From a virus, in IMG/VR virus record IMGVR_UViG_3300021185_002646, positions 1 to 64,000 of that record: DNA of 64,000 bases; one strand, 5' to 3'. The notes under the pieces are model-generated. The model was not told the DNA's origin. It worked only from the letters and a program-made list of their open reading frames with translations, and ran no database searches. Position 1 is the first letter of the stretch; each line of letters starts with the position of its first letter. Shown piece after piece: positions 1-8,420 of this stretch. A program made the translations under genes and the position numbers.

Positions 1-1173
1 ACAGATATTGTCGGATCACACAAGCGTAAACCTCGAAACCTAAGAAATATTAGACTAAAGGGCAAGGGTTTATATACTCCAACTGCACAAGACCTACAAG
101 AAGGTGCAAGAATTCAGCATTTAGAAGATCTCATCTTATGGGACGGTAGTGCTGGAGCAAAAAAAGCCATTGCTACATTACATCAAGTAGAACAACAACC
201 TAATACTGTTTCTGTTAAATGGGACGGCTCACCAGCAGTTATATTTGGTCGTAATGAAAACGGCGAGTTTATATTAACAGATAAGAGTGGATTTACTGCT
301 AAAGGATATGATGGTAAAGTTACTAGTGCAGATGATTTAGAAGCTATGCTAAAAAACCGTCCAGGTTATGCTAAAAACCCACAAGATTATGGAGCATTTG
401 CAGGCAAAATGAAAGAGATTTGGCCTAAAGTAGAAGCGACAGTACCAGCAGATTTTAGAGGATATGTACACGGAGATTTACTTTGGTTTACAAAACCAGA
501 AGTAAAAGATAACAAGTTTATATTTAAACCTAACACTACAACATATCAAGTAAAACTAGACAGTGATGTAGGTAAAAAAATTGCAGACAGTGATGTAGGT
601 GTTGTTGTACATATGGCAATTGGACTAGACGGCGAAAAAAGTAGTGTTGACATGTCAAGTTTCCAAGGCGGTCCAACATTTATTATGCCACCGGTTATGG
701 TACAAAAATCACCAGGTGTAGATATTCCTGCAATAGACGAATTAGATGCATTTGTAGGAAAACATGCAGGTGCAATTGACAAATTATTTAATGTACCACC
801 AGAATTAAAAATGGCAGACTTTGGTAATATACTTTACACGTATATTAATGCATCAGTTAAAACAGGCGGCTTAGATAAACTAGGCGCAGACTTTATGAGA
901 TGGGTAGACGGTAGTAAACTATCAGCACCTAAAAAGCAAAGACTTGGTGAATATATAAATGCTAATTTAGAAGGCTTTAATGCAACCTTTAATTTTATTA
1001 GAGGAGCAATGAAAGTTAAGAATATGATTATTACTGCATTAGATTCACAAGATGCTGATGTAGAAGCATATACAGGCGGCCAACGAGGCGGTGAAGGATA
1101 TGTAGTAGACAAAGATGTTAAACTAGTAAACAGAGCAGGCTTTACGGCTGCAAATATGGCAAGGAACAACTAA
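1..1173 (+). CDS. Ligase-like nucleotidyltransferase, 5'-truncated
   Basis: The frame is open from the first base of the window, so the start lies upstream; 390 codons are visible. Three elements are spaced as in covalent nucleotidyltransferases (DNA/RNA ligases, capping enzymes): KWDG at visible residues 73-76 (motif I, KxDG, with the AMP-accepting lysine), HGDLLWF near residue 156 (motif III-like, Asp in place of the usual Glu) and EGYVV near residue 365 (motif IV-like), followed by a lysine-containing strand. The order is convincing but spacing is long and the rest matches no ligase I know, so substrate is unknown. It is separate from the true ligase at 26015 and the degenerate one at 39698. 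It ends directly before the next ATG. Confidence 0.6.
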   Translation, partial: TDIVGSHKRKPRNLRNIRLKGKGLYTPTAQDLQEGARIQHLEDLILWDGSAGAKKAIATLHQVEQQPNTVSVKWDGSPAVIFGRNENGEFILTDKSGFTAKGYDGKVTSADDLEAMLKNRPGYAKNPQDYGAFAGKMKEIWPKVEATVPADFRGYVHGDLLWFTKPEVKDNKFIFKPNTTTYQVKLDSDVGKKIADSDVGVVVHMAIGLDGEKSSVDMSSFQGGPTFIMPPVMVQKSPGVDIPAIDELDAFVGKHAGAIDKLFNVPPELKMADFGNILYTYINASVKTGGLDKLGADFMRWVDGSKLSAPKKQRLGEYINANLEGFNATFNFIRGAMKVKNMIITALDSQDADVEAYTGGQRGGEGYVVDKDVKLVNRAGFTAANMARNN

Positions 1174-1371
1174 ATGTTAAGTAAGCAATGTAAGTTGCAT
1201 TTAGAAGAGGCGGATATGACACGCTGGCAACACTTTAAACATGCAATGAGTATTGCATGGAAACTAAAACTTGCCGCAGGTGCAGTATTTTTACATGCAT
1301 TTGCTCCACGTTACTTTAAAACATATGCAAGTGAAACTTGTGATACGATAGCAAAAGAGAATAAAAAATGA
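1174..1371 (+). CDS. Small DUF6356-like protein
   Basis: A 65-residue protein starting immediately after the upstream stop. The segment around residues 19-55 (HFKHAM, a hydrophobic stretch, then HAFAPRYF and a Ser/Thr-rich tail) resembles the small DUF6356 family, whose members carry a His-Ala-x-x-Pro-x-x-F signature after a single hydrophobic helix. The function of that family is unknown. The hydrophobic stretch suggests membrane association. Its end overlaps the next start (ATGA). Confidence 0.6.
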   Translation: MLSKQCKLHLEEADMTRWQHFKHAMSIAWKLKLAAGAVFLHAFAPRYFKTYASETCDTIAKENKK

Positions 1372-2126
1372 GTGAACAAAAATATACATTACAACAATAC
1401 GCAGCCATGGAGGGTGGACATGAAATGACACCTGATAATAAAGAATTGTCATTTATCCAGTCATTGGGCGAAGCTCGTATGTTTAAAACAAGACAACAAA
1501 TAAGTTCAGAAGGTGCTAGAGGATTAACAGATCATTTGTTTGTAGGACTACTAAGTCTTTACGCTATGTCAAATGATTACAAATACGCACCAGTGGCTAA
1601 ACAATATGCACGTAGAACAGGAATGTACGGTGGATTTAACAAGCCTAGTCCTAGTGGAACTGATATTTACCAAACAATGTTTACATTAAACAAGCCAGGC
1701 GGGTTAGCTGACTCTGAAGCAGATAAGTTATTACTTGCTAAAGTACAATTTAGTGATACACAAATTAAGCAATTTTTAAAGAAAGTTGAAACTGGACAAG
1801 CAAATCCTGGACAAGCAAAAGCATTCTTTTATAAACTAGAAAAGAACTTAGCTATACAAGATCCAAAATTAAGAGCTGCAAGAAGACTAATAGGAGATTG
1901 GACTAATTTAACTACCCAACAACAACAGTTAGCTTCTACACAACTAAACAAATATTATAGACTAAATGCCAGACGCAGTGATTTAACACCACTGTTTAAA
2001 AAGTTTTCAGATGAAAATAATTTAAATTTAAACCAGAAAGAAAAGAAAACTGTTGGTCAGAAAGTGGCCCGTGCTGCAGGTGCATTTGCTGCCGGTTATG
2101 CTGCTGGTAAAATGACAGGTATGTAA
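1368..2126 (+). CDS. Hypothetical phage protein (252 aa)
   Basis: Not recognised. The protein is mostly polar and helical-looking and contains a Gln-rich stretch (TTQQQQLAS) near residue 183. It ends in a basic segment followed by a small-residue helix rich in Ala and Gly (residues 226-252), which could be a membrane or assembly helix. It overlaps the upstream gene by 4 nt and sits in a run of phage-specific genes that includes late promoters, so a virion or assembly role is plausible but unproven. Confidence 0.7.
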   Translation: MSEQKYTLQQYAAMEGGHEMTPDNKELSFIQSLGEARMFKTRQQISSEGARGLTDHLFVGLLSLYAMSNDYKYAPVAKQYARRTGMYGGFNKPSPSGTDIYQTMFTLNKPGGLADSEADKLLLAKVQFSDTQIKQFLKKVETGQANPGQAKAFFYKLEKNLAIQDPKLRAARRLIGDWTNLTTQQQQLASTQLNKYYRLNARRSDLTPLFKKFSDENNLNLNQKEKKTVGQKVARAAGAFAAGYAAGKMTGM

Positions 2127-2129
2127 TAA

Positions 2130-2585
2130 ATGGGCACAAGTAGACCAGTAGAGGTGTTAACAGGCTCAACAGATTTTTATACAGTGTATACACTGATAGA
2201 TATAACAGACTCGGGTGTAGTCAGTCCCAAAGCAGACGCTAAAGGATTTTTCCAAGCCCAAAATTTAAATACTTTTATTCAAAGTATAAGTTTAAGATCT
2301 CAACCTGTGTTAAGCAGTGTTGCTAAATTAGATGCAGAAGATGTATCTGATCATGAATTTGGTAGTAGTTTTACTGGATTACATGATGTTTGGATTCTTA
2401 AATTTGCTAGTGAAACAGCAGATGCTTGGGTAAAGGAAAGTAATGATACTTATATGTTAGAAGAGGATTTTAACACAATGCCAGTTCATGTAACATTAGA
2501 TGAAACTGCATTAATTAATCCTGAAAGCGTTGATACACTGACCGTGAACAAAAACACGTACTTTAAATATCAAGAAAACATATAA
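2130..2585 (+). CDS. Hypothetical phage protein (151 aa)
   Basis: Not recognised. A soluble-looking mixed alpha/beta protein without signal peptide or membrane helix. It follows the previous gene after 3 nt, and its stop codon lies inside a late promoter-like TATAAATA, so it probably ends a transcription unit. Placement suggests a morphogenesis-related gene; no motif supports a specific role. Confidence 0.7.
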   Translation: MGTSRPVEVLTGSTDFYTVYTLIDITDSGVVSPKADAKGFFQAQNLNTFIQSISLRSQPVLSSVAKLDAEDVSDHEFGSSFTGLHDVWILKFASETADAWVKESNDTYMLEEDFNTMPVHVTLDETALINPESVDTLTVNKNTYFKYQENI

Positions 2586-2588
2586 ATA
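2581..2588 (+). promoter_or_regulatory. T4-type late promoter element TATAAATA
   Basis: An exact copy of the T4 late promoter consensus, overlapping the end of the upstream gene and 78 nt before the next ATG. The same octamer, with C, G or A in the first position, recurs in many intergenic gaps of the window. Confidence 0.6.
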
Positions 2589-2665
2589 CATATATAATAA
2601 GTGCAAGGATGTACTTAAATTAAATCAGCTCTATAAGACGCTGCTAAAGATTGTGAGAACAAAAT

Positions 2666-2950
2666 ATGGCAATGAACCAGTCAAGACTTGAGCGTGAAAA
2701 TCTAGAGGCACATGTAGATTTATGTGCGGAGAGATATCGCGTGTTAGAAGAAAAATTAAACAGACTCGAGGCTAAAGTAGACTCGTTAACAGATGCCATG
2801 GCGAAGGTATCAGAAAAACAAACAGCAGCATCACTATCTAGTAATAAACTAGTTATTGGAGCGGCAGCAACAGTTATTGCAGGATTATTATCTACTGTAG
2901 TGTTATTGTTGTTAAATTTAAATACAGTTACACCATTGATAGGACAGTAA
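2666..2950 (+). CDS. Tail-anchored coiled-coil protein
   Basis: 94 residues: a long charged coiled coil (about residues 5-58, heptads of Leu and Val with Glu/Lys) followed by a strongly hydrophobic helix (about 64-86) and a short tail. The architecture resembles XhlA-type membrane-associated phage proteins linked to holins, but the endolysin is 44 kb away here. It lies downstream of a late promoter, which fits a late function. The exact role is unknown. Confidence 0.7.
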   Translation: MAMNQSRLERENLEAHVDLCAERYRVLEEKLNRLEAKVDSLTDAMAKVSEKQTAASLSSNKLVIGAAATVIAGLLSTVVLLLLNLNTVTPLIGQ

Positions 2951-2952
2951 CA

Positions 2953-3240
2953 ATGCTATTAAACGAATCTTACAATACAATCGTTTCTGAAGCTAAAGTA
3001 ATTTTTAGAAAAAGAGGCGATAAAGTCAGTAGAGCTTTTCGTTGTACAGTAGGTCCACGTAAAGGTAGACCAGTTGCAAATCCTAGTCAATGTGCGGCGC
3101 CTATAAATTTAAAAAAGAGATTTGTACTTAGACGTACAAGAGCTCAAAAAGGTGCTCGTATGATGAAGAAAGCACAAAGAACAAAAAGATTAAGCCCAGC
3201 AAGTCGTATTGTTGCAAGGCTAAATAAAGCGAGAGGGTAA
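2953..3240 (+). CDS. Small highly basic protein
   Basis: 95 residues, very rich in Arg and Lys, with two cysteines (FRCTVGPRKG and SQCAAPINL). Basic proteins of this kind near head or assembly genes in T4-like phages often bind DNA or the capsid core, but no family was recognised with certainty. It starts 2 nt after the previous stop and is followed closely by the next gene. Confidence 0.7.
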   Translation: MLLNESYNTIVSEAKVIFRKRGDKVSRAFRCTVGPRKGRPVANPSQCAAPINLKKRFVLRRTRAQKGARMMKKAQRTKRLSPASRIVARLNKARG

Positions 3241-3244
3241 TAAA

Positions 3245-3976
3245 ATGGATGTAATAAACAATAGTACAATTGATACAGTAATAGACTTTGCAAATGTTAA
3301 GTTCGGAATGGAACTTACAAAAGATCAAGTATCAGAACAGTTAAGAAATTTATCCTTTTCACAAACATTAAAACTTATTAATAGTATGAAAGCAGACGAC
3401 AACGATGCTTTCTCAGAAATTATAGACCTAAGTGCAGTAAGCGAAGGTTGGTCAGTACTACCATCAATTGATAGAGAAAAATATCAAGAACGTGATGGAT
3501 TAGAAGGTCCTATTCAAACAAAGAGTGGTAAAACAGTATATTACGATCCAAAAGAAGGCAAGTATTACGATCCAGACAGTGACATTTATTTGTCATATGA
3601 CGAATGGAAAATGTTAGATAGTGAAAACATGCATAAAATTGATATGGAAGAAGAAATTCCAGAAGCATACGGAACTGCCACATCGGCACAACCAAGTAGA
3701 GCCACAATTAGAGCTCAAGGAACTTCACCATCAGGAACAGAAAGACGATATACCAATACAGCACAAGATCAAGCCAGAGATGCAAATGTAATAGCTAGAA
3801 CAGTAGCAGGTTCAAATAAACAACCAACTGGACAAGGTGCAGTAAGAATGGGCAGTGCAGATCCAGATGATATTGAAAGAGCCAATAATGCGGAAGTTTC
3901 ATCTCAAAACCAACAACAAGTAAATATAAACGCACAAGAAATTGAACGCCTAAGACAATTGGCATTGGGGAGATAA
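3245..3976 (+). CDS. Hypothetical protein with low-complexity C-terminus
   Basis: 243 residues. The N-terminal 60 residues look helical and acidic. A central repeat of YYDPKEG and KYYDPDSD sits near residues 98-112, and the last 100 residues are rich in Ser, Thr, Gln and Asn, as in disordered linkers of structural proteins. It ends directly at the next ATG. No known family was recognised. Confidence 0.7.
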   Translation: MDVINNSTIDTVIDFANVKFGMELTKDQVSEQLRNLSFSQTLKLINSMKADDNDAFSEIIDLSAVSEGWSVLPSIDREKYQERDGLEGPIQTKSGKTVYYDPKEGKYYDPDSDIYLSYDEWKMLDSENMHKIDMEEEIPEAYGTATSAQPSRATIRAQGTSPSGTERRYTNTAQDQARDANVIARTVAGSNKQPTGQGAVRMGSADPDDIERANNAEVSSQNQQQVNINAQEIERLRQLALGR

Positions 3977-4186
3977 ATGAAAAGCATTGAAACCCCAGGC
4001 GGAATTCCAACATTTATTTCACTTCACGAGTGTGCAATGTACGAAAACTTATTAGAACGTACATGCAAAGACGATTTGTCAGAACGTGAAGTTTACCTAA
4101 TTCAAAGCCTAGTTAACAAAAATATTGTTAAAAAGATAGTGGAGAATAATAAAGTATATTATGAACGTATGAAAGGGAGCCTATAA
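3977..4186 (+). CDS. Small hypothetical protein (69 aa)
   Basis: Unrecognised, probably helical (LSEREVYLIQSLVNKNIV suggests a winged-helix-like or helical hairpin segment). It is tightly coupled to both neighbours: the start follows the upstream stop at once, and the final base of its stop is the A of the next ATG. Confidence 0.65.
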   Translation: MKSIETPGGIPTFISLHECAMYENLLERTCKDDLSEREVYLIQSLVNKNIVKKIVENNKVYYERMKGSL

Positions 4187-4794
4187 TGCCAACAGAAGAA
4201 GTAAAAGGAATGATGGATATCATTGCTAAATTAAACGAAGCAGAAGCAACACCTAGTAGCGTAGCACGAGATAAAGAAACACAAGCAAGTATTAATAAAC
4301 TAGCAGGTGTAAGTAAAGATGCAGCAGGTATGCTAAGTATTTTACAAAAATTAGATGAAGCTACTACAAAAGTTACCAAAGAGATAGTAAAAGAATCAGA
4401 AAATGATATTGAATTATCTGCATTAGATAAAAAAGGTGACACAATTACAGTAAATGATTATCAAATTACAATGGAAAAAACAACTATTGTACCTGGCATT
4501 AGAAAAACATTTTACAATATCAAAGAAGGCAATGAAATTATTCATAAAGAATTGGCATTGTTTGAAACAGCAATGGGTATTATAAAAGGTTTACTATTTG
4601 ATAATGATAGCAAAGTAAATAGACTATTAGAGTTAGATAACAGATATGCAAGCACATTACAAGAAGCAGCTACATACAAAATGAAGTGTAAGACTATTGT
4701 AGAGAGCTATAAGCACGATATTGCTATGGCAAAACAAGGTGCAGCAGTATCTAAGATGAAAGAAATCAAAAAACAAATAAAATCGGCGCTTTAA
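4186..4794 (+). CDS. Hypothetical phage protein (202 aa)
   Basis: The N-terminal 80 residues are helical and low-complexity. A middle segment (about residues 90-130, DTITVNDYQITM) reads as beta strands, and the rest is a long helix ending in a Lys-rich tail. No family was recognised. It is the last gene before a late promoter-like CATAAATA. Confidence 0.65.
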   Translation: MPTEEVKGMMDIIAKLNEAEATPSSVARDKETQASINKLAGVSKDAAGMLSILQKLDEATTKVTKEIVKESENDIELSALDKKGDTITVNDYQITMEKTTIVPGIRKTFYNIKEGNEIIHKELALFETAMGIIKGLLFDNDSKVNRLLELDNRYASTLQEAATYKMKCKTIVESYKHDIAMAKQGAAVSKMKEIKKQIKSAL

Positions 4795-4795
4795 T

Positions 4796-4803
4796 CATAA
4801 ATA
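4796..4803 (+). promoter_or_regulatory. T4-type late promoter element CATAAATA
   Basis: The late octamer lies 34 nt upstream of the ATG at 4838, in a short intergenic gap that also holds the GGGG-rich ribosome-binding region of that gene. Confidence 0.6.
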
Positions 4804-4837
4804 CAATATAATATAAAAACTCTAGTGGGGTAATAAC

Positions 4838-5599
4838 ATGGAATTAAAACAATTAAACGTAAAGAATCTAAACAAATTAGATTCAACACTTAAAGAAGTA
4901 TTTGGAATGAGCTTTGATTTTGCGGCAGGTAATGCCAAACTATCAAAAGTAAAAACAGTTACTGAACAAAAAATTAAAGCACTACGTGAAAGTGGTGTTG
5001 AAGTAAACAATAAGCAATATCAGAAGTTATTGCTAGTTCTAGAAGGTATAAACACAGCTATGGAAAACACACCAGTAATGGAAAATGAACTAGACCAAGC
5101 AGAAGTCCTTTTAGCAGCGAAAAACATGGCAGACGATCTACAAAAAATGGCTGAAAATTTAGCCAGCATGCAAGTAGAAGAATTAATGAGCATTACTAAC
5201 GCAATGAAAGAAGAAGTTGGTACAGCAGAAGCAGATACATTTAATGCATCGGCAGAAGCAGCAATTGGTTCGGCTCTTGAAGCAGTAAAAACAGCAAACG
5301 CACAAGTGGCAGACGCAGTTTTAGTAGCACAAGGTCAAGCACCAGAATCAGACATGTCAACTGACATGGGCGGTGATATGGAAGCAGGACTTGATGACAT
5401 GGGTGGCGATATTGAAATTGAACCAGAAATGGACGATTTTGAAGGCGCCGATGCTGCTAGTGCCGAAACAGACGAAGGCGGAAGAGAAATGAAAGAAGAT
5501 GCATATCTCCAAGCACTAAGTATGGTAAAAGAAGCACAGGCTGACGGTAAAGTTAATAAAGAAATTTTAAAACAAGCATTTGCAGTATTGAAGAAGTAA
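4838..5599 (+). CDS. Acidic coiled-coil protein, scaffold-like
   Basis: 253 residues, almost wholly helical, with an Ala/Glu-rich middle and a very acidic Met/Gly/Asp segment (about residues 172-215), then a short C-terminal helix ending in Lys. Acidic helical proteins with a hinge and a basic tail are typical of phage core or scaffold components, and a late promoter precedes the gene. No sequence signature proves this, and the major capsid gene is not in the window. Confidence 0.6.
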   Translation: MELKQLNVKNLNKLDSTLKEVFGMSFDFAAGNAKLSKVKTVTEQKIKALRESGVEVNNKQYQKLLLVLEGINTAMENTPVMENELDQAEVLLAAKNMADDLQKMAENLASMQVEELMSITNAMKEEVGTAEADTFNASAEAAIGSALEAVKTANAQVADAVLVAQGQAPESDMSTDMGGDMEAGLDDMGGDIEIEPEMDDFEGADAASAETDEGGREMKEDAYLQALSMVKEAQADGKVNKEILKQAFAVLKK

Positions 5600-5603
5600 T
5601 ACT

Positions 5604-5930
5604 ATGAGATACGCTGATCTTTTTGAATTTTCAGGAATAGATTCAAAGGTAATTGATCTATTATCTGTATTAAGCAGTGAAGGAGTCGAAAGCATTCCAC
5701 TCTCATCGTTAGTTGATGAACTACGAGCAATGGGTGTAGATGTTGACGAAGAATCATTGTTTGATGAGATCACCAATATCTCTATTATTAACAATATTAA
5801 AGATGGTGTTGTTTATTTTAACACATCGAGTTTGGGTGCAACTAACATGAACAAAGTTGACCCTGAGAAGAATAAGAAAAAAGTTAAAGCAATGGCTAAG
5901 AAGCAAGTTGATAAAGAGTTAAGCAAATGA
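5604..5930 (+). CDS. Hypothetical protein (108 aa)
   Basis: An acidic N-terminal 70 residues with alternating helices, followed by a strongly basic Lys-rich tail (residues 85-108). Unrecognised. It overlaps the following gene by 4 nt (ATGA) and likely shares its transcript. Confidence 0.65.
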   Translation: MRYADLFEFSGIDSKVIDLLSVLSSEGVESIPLSSLVDELRAMGVDVDEESLFDEITNISIINNIKDGVVYFNTSSLGATNMNKVDPEKNKKKVKAMAKKQVDKELSK

Positions 5931-6544
5931 GTGTAGGATTAAACGCAGCACAGGCAAGATCAAAAGCATCCCAAGATATGATTGTGTATAAAGAGACACA
6001 ATCAATTATGGAAGAAGTAATTACTCAAAGTGGATTAGGAAACTTTGAAGCAAGTGTTGATGATGGAACTACAATGACAATATCAACACCAAGTGTACAA
6101 AAAATTGGTACAGTTAACAACCCCACAGTTAACGTAGGCGATACACTTATTATTGATGGCAACACAGTAACTCTTGGAACAACAGGAACATCACTTAATG
6201 CCATTATTGCAGATATTAACGATGCAGCGGTTCCAGGTGTAACTGCTTCTAAAGATGCAGGCTACTTAGTATTAACAATAGAAGATAGTGCAGGCGCAAC
6301 ATGGTCATATGAAATTGGAGCCGGAACTGCAAATACATCTCTAGGATTTGTAGCAGGTGTGTACTCACTACCAAATCCTACTAGTATAGATTATTATACA
6401 TCATGGCAAGGTACAAGCACAGACCGTGCTATTCAAAACCAAATGGAACAAGTAATAAAATACTTCTCTGATTTAGGATACAAAATAGAAAGATTAACAA
6501 ACTCTTCCACTAATAGAACTTTTAAATGGTATATCTATTGGTAA
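5927..6544 (+). CDS. Probable virion protein with flagellin-IN-like insert
   Basis: 205 residues. The ends (about residues 1-55 and 150-205) look like a compact phage domain. Between them sits a beta-rich segment (DTLIIDGNTVTLG, then SLNAIIADIN, VPGVTAS and LVLTIED) that follows the pattern of the flagellin-hook IN motif, an exposed adhesin-like fold found in flagellins and some phage surface proteins. A surface-decorating role is inferred. It overlaps the upstream gene by 4 nt. Confidence 0.6.
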   Translation: MSVGLNAAQARSKASQDMIVYKETQSIMEEVITQSGLGNFEASVDDGTTMTISTPSVQKIGTVNNPTVNVGDTLIIDGNTVTLGTTGTSLNAIIADINDAAVPGVTASKDAGYLVLTIEDSAGATWSYEIGAGTANTSLGFVAGVYSLPNPTSIDYYTSWQGTSTDRAIQNQMEQVIKYFSDLGYKIERLTNSSTNRTFKWYIYW

Positions 6545-6547
6545 GTT

Positions 6548-6925
6548 ATGTCGGATCCATTAGTACATAAGCATATTATACTAAGAATTGAAGCAAACAA
6601 GCCACCAACTGATAGAGAACTAGCCCCATGGGTTTCCAACCTAGTAGAAAAAATAGGAATGAAAATACTTAATGGTCCTATTAGTTCAAATGTAACAACT
6701 ATTCCAGGAAATTGCGGACCAACTTGTGTGTGCATTATAGAGACATCTCATATTGCATGTCATGTATGGAACGAAAAATTTCCTGCATTAATACAACTAG
6801 ATGTATATACATGTGGACCTTTTGATCCAAAAGATGTAATAGAACACATTCAAGTATGGGAACCTACTAAAGTAGAATACAAATATTTAGACAGAGAATT
6901 CGGACTAACAGAAATAGAAATTTAA
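6548..6925 (+). CDS. speD: S-adenosylmethionine decarboxylase-like protein
   Basis: 125 residues, the size of bacterial/archaeal SpeD proenzymes. The core ETSHIACHVW, followed by LDVYTCGPFDP, matches the self-cleavage region of SpeD, where the serine after the scissile bond becomes the pyruvoyl cofactor and the later Cys in TCG acts as proton donor. Known SpeD makes decarboxylated SAM, the aminopropyl donor for spermidine. The residue before the serine is Thr rather than the usual Glu, which could change processing. SpeD homologues are known from marine cyanophages. No spermidine synthase gene is visible in the window. Confidence 0.82.
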   Translation: MSDPLVHKHIILRIEANKPPTDRELAPWVSNLVEKIGMKILNGPISSNVTTIPGNCGPTCVCIIETSHIACHVWNEKFPALIQLDVYTCGPFDPKDVIEHIQVWEPTKVEYKYLDREFGLTEIEI

Positions 6926-6926
6926 T

Positions 6927-7685
6927 ATGAAAATAGCATTCATAGGCGATAGTTTTTCTGCATATAGTCAATACGGCCAAGAAAAAAATCATTGGTCTTA
7001 TCTATTAGCAGAACACTTTCCACAACATACATATTACAATTACTCACTAGGTGGTCGAGGTTATGATCATTATCGTGTAGCTATGCTTGATGCAAAAATG
7101 AAAAATGTTGATGTTGTATTAACCAACGAAACATTTAATCAACGAATACTTTCAACTATTACTGGTGACGAATTATTTACTCTTGAAACAGAAGCATCTA
7201 GTAATTATAAAACATTTGTTCTTCGTAACACGTACTGGTACTCTATACATTCTGATGAATTAATGTATTTTGGTGATGAAACAGATAAAGTACCAAAGTC
7301 TATAGAGAACGCATTATTAGAGACACTACGGAATACAGCTGCATCTAGTAGATACTATCTTTATAATACCGAGTGGTGGAATAACGTAGATACTCTTTAT
7401 GATTTTAAACATATAGTAAAATTAAAATTATTAAGAAATCCAAATGAAGCAATAAAAGATGATGTAACAAATGCGTATAGTAGACTTTTATTAGCACATG
7501 GAGTAGAACAAATAATACAAGAAGCATATTTTAAAGGTGAAAGTTTTACAGAAATGCAACAACGACAACTGTATCTTGACAATGATTTAATTATTTCTAT
7601 GGATGATGATCATTGGAGTCCTAAGGCAAATAAATGGGTATTTGATAACTATATTCTGCCAAAAGTCGTTGACATCCTGTCTTAA
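6927..7685 (+). CDS. SGNH/GDSL-type hydrolase
   Basis: 252 residues with the two diagnostic ends of SGNH hydrolases: IAFIGDSFSAY at residues 3-13 (block I, nucleophile Ser after GD) and MDDDHWSPKANKW near residue 225 (block V, the Asp-x-x-His pair, here D-D-H). A GGRGYDH turn near 42 may supply block II glycine. Family members cleave or add acyl esters on sugars and lipids, so this could modify host glycans or capsular sugars; substrate unknown. No signal peptide is seen. Confidence 0.75.
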   Translation: MKIAFIGDSFSAYSQYGQEKNHWSYLLAEHFPQHTYYNYSLGGRGYDHYRVAMLDAKMKNVDVVLTNETFNQRILSTITGDELFTLETEASSNYKTFVLRNTYWYSIHSDELMYFGDETDKVPKSIENALLETLRNTAASSRYYLYNTEWWNNVDTLYDFKHIVKLKLLRNPNEAIKDDVTNAYSRLLLAHGVEQIIQEAYFKGESFTEMQQRQLYLDNDLIISMDDDHWSPKANKWVFDNYILPKVVDILS

Positions 7686-7697
7686 TTATAGTATACT
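7669..7697 (+). promoter_or_regulatory. Sigma70-type promoter
   Basis: TTGACA at 7669-7674, a 17-bp spacer and TATACT at 7692-7697. It lies at the end of the SGNH gene, and its predicted start point falls on or next to the ATG at 7704, implying a leaderless or nearly leaderless transcript. Confidence 0.7.
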
Positions 7698-7703
7698 TTA
7701 TGT

Positions 7704-8393
7704 ATGCCTAAAATTATAAGCCCTTACCCATATCAAGAATTTAAACGAACTAGTGTAGACGGAAAACGTCTATACCAAAACCCTTGGGGCGATCCTGTTC
7801 CAAGTGTAACCACTATTTTAAGTGATACTCAACCAGCAGAAAAACGCCAAGCATTAGCTAACTGGCGTAAGCGTGTTGGTACAGAAGAAGCACAGCGTAT
7901 TACAACAACTGCCGCAAATCGTGGAACAGTTATGCACAATATATTAGAACATTGGGCATTAGGAGAATACGAAACATATAACCCAGGAAACAACATAGTA
8001 CATCAACAAGCCAAAGCAATGGCACAAGTGGTTGTGGATAACATTGAAAATGATGTTGATGAAATATGGGGTACAGAAGTAAACTTAGTAGCAAAAGAAT
8101 TGTATGCAGGCACAACAGATTTAGTTGGTGTGTACAAAGGCGAAGCAACTATTATGGACTTTAAACAAACAAATAAACCTAAGAAGCGTGAATGGATTGA
8201 TGATTATTTCCTACAAGGAGCCGCATACGCCAACGCACACAATGAGATGTATGGCACTGATATTAGCCGTATTGCTATCTTTATGTGTAGTGGTGATTGC
8301 CAATGGCAACTGTTTGAAAGTGACCCAGAAGATTTTAAAGATTGGGAAATAAAATGGGCTCAAAGGTTAGAAAAATTCTATCGCTTATCATAA
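7704..8393 (+). CDS. PD-(D/E)XK exonuclease, MGME1-like
   Basis: 229 residues. RGTVMHNILEHW (about 73-84) is the helical motif that precedes the active site in RecB/YqaJ/MGME1-type exonucleases. GTTDLVG (about 137-143) supplies the first catalytic Asp, IMDFKQTNK (about 150-158) the D-x-K pair, and YFLQGAAYANAH the trailing Q-xxx-Y helix. Such enzymes degrade or trim DNA ends during phage replication and recombination. A sigma70-type promoter sits immediately upstream, with no ribosome-binding site between it and the ATG. Confidence 0.82.
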   Translation: MPKIISPYPYQEFKRTSVDGKRLYQNPWGDPVPSVTTILSDTQPAEKRQALANWRKRVGTEEAQRITTTAANRGTVMHNILEHWALGEYETYNPGNNIVHQQAKAMAQVVVDNIENDVDEIWGTEVNLVAKELYAGTTDLVGVYKGEATIMDFKQTNKPKKREWIDDYFLQGAAYANAHNEMYGTDISRIAIFMCSGDCQWQLFESDPEDFKDWEIKWAQRLEKFYRLS

Positions 8394-8396
8394 ATA
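8389..8396 (+). promoter_or_regulatory. T4-type late promoter element CATAAATA
   Basis: It overlaps the stop of the exonuclease gene and lies 24 nt before the ATG of the fibre-type gene at 8421. Confidence 0.6.
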
Positions 8397-8420
8397 CATT
8401 AACATAAGGAAGAAATAAAC

